This document shows, piece by piece, positions 4,659-5,561 of a stretch of DNA of 5,561 nucleotides. The position numbers and the translations under genes are program-made. The notes below the pieces were generated by a model. That model searched no databases. It saw nothing but the letters and a program-made list of their open reading frames with translations, and was not told the origin of the DNA. Position 1 is the first letter of the stretch. Every line of letters begins with the position of its first letter. Source of the DNA: JAOUEA01 sp046732015 (lineage in GTDB: Bacteria > Actinomycetota > UBA4738 > HRBIN12); NCBI GenBank assembly GCA_046732015.1, contig JBKPMF010000117.1, positions 1 through 5,561 on the forward strand. The letters are read 5' to 3'.

Positions 4659-4940
4659 ATCGACGTTTCCAGGATCCAGGAGGTCGTGCAGCTGATCGAA
4701 GCTGGTGATCTGACCCAGGCCGCGAACCGGCTGGGCCCCATGGTCAGCGGCAAGCGGTCCATCCGAGGCGGTCGTTCCACGCCCGAGGCCGAGGAGATCG
4801 ACGAGGTCAAGAAGTGGCTCGGCGAGGTGGTGGCCGATCCCGACGATCCGGGGGCCCGCTTCCTGGTCGAACGCAGCTACTACAAGCTGCGGAGCCAACT
4901 TCCGAAGGACGAGGCGCAACACCGCGTCGCCAAGAAGTAG
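4659..4940 (+). CDS. 93-residue hypothetical helical protein with uncertain, possibly ATC, start
   Basis: I do not recognise this protein. From ATC 4659 it has 93 residues: a helix over residues 3-28 (S-R-I-Q-E-V-V-Q-L-I-E-A-G-D-L-x-Q-A-A), a basic Gly-rich loop 30-40 (GKRSIRGGRS), an acidic helix 42-58 (PEAEEIDEVKKWLGEVV), a P-D-D-P-G turn at 61-65, and a C-terminal helix with paired Tyr (VERSYYKLRSQL). It has no membrane or export signal. The charge pattern suggests a compact helical bundle, perhaps a protein-binding factor. Start choice is open. ATC has the best-spaced GAGGAGG site and keeps the whole first helix; GTG 4686 gives 84 residues but with a two-base spacing to its AGGAGG; ATG 4740 would lose the first helix. 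It is the last gene of the five-gene run, 65 bases after the proline-rich gene and 3 bases from the convergent acyltransferase-like gene. Confidence 0.62.
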   Translation: MDVSRIQEVVQLIEAGDLTQAANRLGPMVSGKRSIRGGRSTPEAEEIDEVKKWLGEVVADPDDPGARFLVERSYYKLRSQLPKDEAQHRVAKK

Positions 4941-4943
4941 TCG

Positions 4944-5561
4944 TCAGATCGCCGGGGGCACCAGGAGCGGCGCGGGGAACGTGACCGCACGCTCGCCCTC
5001 GTCGAACCGTTCCAGCGACTGCATCCAATCCTGGTCGTGCCAGCGGTGGCGGATCGTCCCCGTGTTCGGCACGTACTCGGCGGTGTAGACCGTCCCCACG
5101 CCTTCGGCGTGTCCGAAGCTGTACAGGGGCGCCTGCAGGAACCGGTCCGAGAAGATCGCGGCGTCCACGTCGGGGTCGTCGAGCAGGCGGAGCAGCCACC
5201 ATTCGCGTTCGACCGAACTGGCCGCCAGCATGGGATCGAACGTCTCGACGGCCCATTGATGGTTCGTCGCCACCGGCAGCCGGCGGAACGAGGCCGGGCG
5301 GTCGGGGCCGAGATAGGCGGTCACCACGTCGCCCGAAGCGTCGGCGAGCGTGAGGTTGTACGGCTGGGCGTACGGGAGTCTCGTCAACACCTCGCGTCCC
5401 TCCTGCACCGTCTCGCAGGTCTCCAGCAGGTAGCGGATCACCAACGGCATCCCGAACCCGTCTCCAACGGCGACCCGTCCACCGAAGGTGAGGGACACCG
5501 CGAGCCCGCGATCGTTCATGCCGTCGCAGAGCCCCCAGACCCCGTCGGCGGTGCCCACCAC
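4944..5561 (-). CDS. C-terminal part of an acyl-CoA:6-APA acyltransferase-like Ntn hydrolase (5' end outside window)
   Basis: The visible 205 residues match the AAT / linear amide C-N hydrolase family (peptidase C45-like Ntn hydrolases), which cleave or transfer acyl groups on amide bonds after self-processing at an N-terminal cysteine. Recognisable parts are WGLCDGMNDRGLAVSLTFGG (residues 9-28, the G-x-N-x-x-G-L strand pair), a helix with IRYLLETCETVQEGREVL, YNLTLADASGDV at 68-79, and VATNHQ at 97-102, where the Thr-Asn-His is a family landmark near the active site. The C-terminal region ends in a plain tail LLVPPAI. The nucleophilic Cys and the signal or pro-region would be upstream of the window, so catalytic competence cannot be judged and the first codon seen (GTG at the edge) is internal. 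The substrate is unknown; this family is seldom truly involved in penicillin synthesis in bacteria. The stop lies 3 bases from the convergent operon end. Confidence 0.82.
   Translation of the reverse strand: MVGTADGVWGLCDGMNDRGLAVSLTFGGRVAVGDGFGMPLVIRYLLETCETVQEGREVLTRLPYAQPYNLTLADASGDVVTAYLGPDRPASFRRLPVATNHQWAVETFDPMLAASSVEREWWLLRLLDDPDVDAAIFSDRFLQAPLYSFGHAEGVGTVYTAEYVPNTGTIRHRWHDQDWMQSLERFDEGERAVTFPAPLLVPPAI

Noticed and set aside
4446..4922. Leftward frame ending in a Gly-Val/Gly-Ser repeat
   Set aside because: The Gly repeat is the reverse complement of the Pro-rich gene, and there is no ribosome binding site; the plus strand has the signals.

Overview
The window is GC-rich and densely coding, with short intergenic gaps and GTG/TTG-type starts. 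It shows TANNNT -10 boxes set seven bases before an ATG, the arrangement of leaderless actinobacterial mRNAs. Together with the protein types (GH25 lysozyme with a Cys-containing InlB-like repeat, DoxX-like membrane protein, CX4C-X12-CX2H mini-protein), this points to a high-GC Actinomycetota chromosome, possibly Acidimicrobiia-like. That placement is inferred from style, not from a marker gene. No mobile element, tRNA, rRNA or CRISPR array is visible, and no stretch over 300 bases lacks a gene.

Left part (1-2463), cell surface. The 3' end of a fibronectin-III protein with a proline-rich tail is followed by a small secreted four-cysteine protein that appears to start at a CTG codon. Convergent to these is a 588-residue secreted GH25 muramidase carrying an InlB-type repeat, an Ig-like domain and a C-terminal beta-sandwich. 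All three products are predicted to act outside the membrane.

Middle (2464-3337). A four-helix DoxX-like membrane protein reads rightward and a 78-residue soluble protein of unknown function reads leftward. Their stop codons overlap in one CTAG. Both have a TANNNT-N7-ATG arrangement, suggesting leaderless transcripts.

Right part (3338-4940). Five small genes run in the same direction with gaps of 37, 5, 20 and 65 bases, each with a strong Shine-Dalgarno site. They are a coiled-coil/single-TM YtxH-like protein, a basic protein of the family usually labelled 'plasmid stabilization', a zinc-ribbon-like 75-residue protein, a 64-residue protein that is almost half proline, and a 93-residue unrecognised protein with no normal start codon next to its Shine-Dalgarno site. 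This looks like one operon of small accessory proteins and is the most interesting region, although its joint function cannot be read from the sequence.

Right edge (4944-5561). The C-terminal part of an acyl-CoA:6-APA acyltransferase-like Ntn hydrolase converges on the operon with a 3-base gap and runs off the window.
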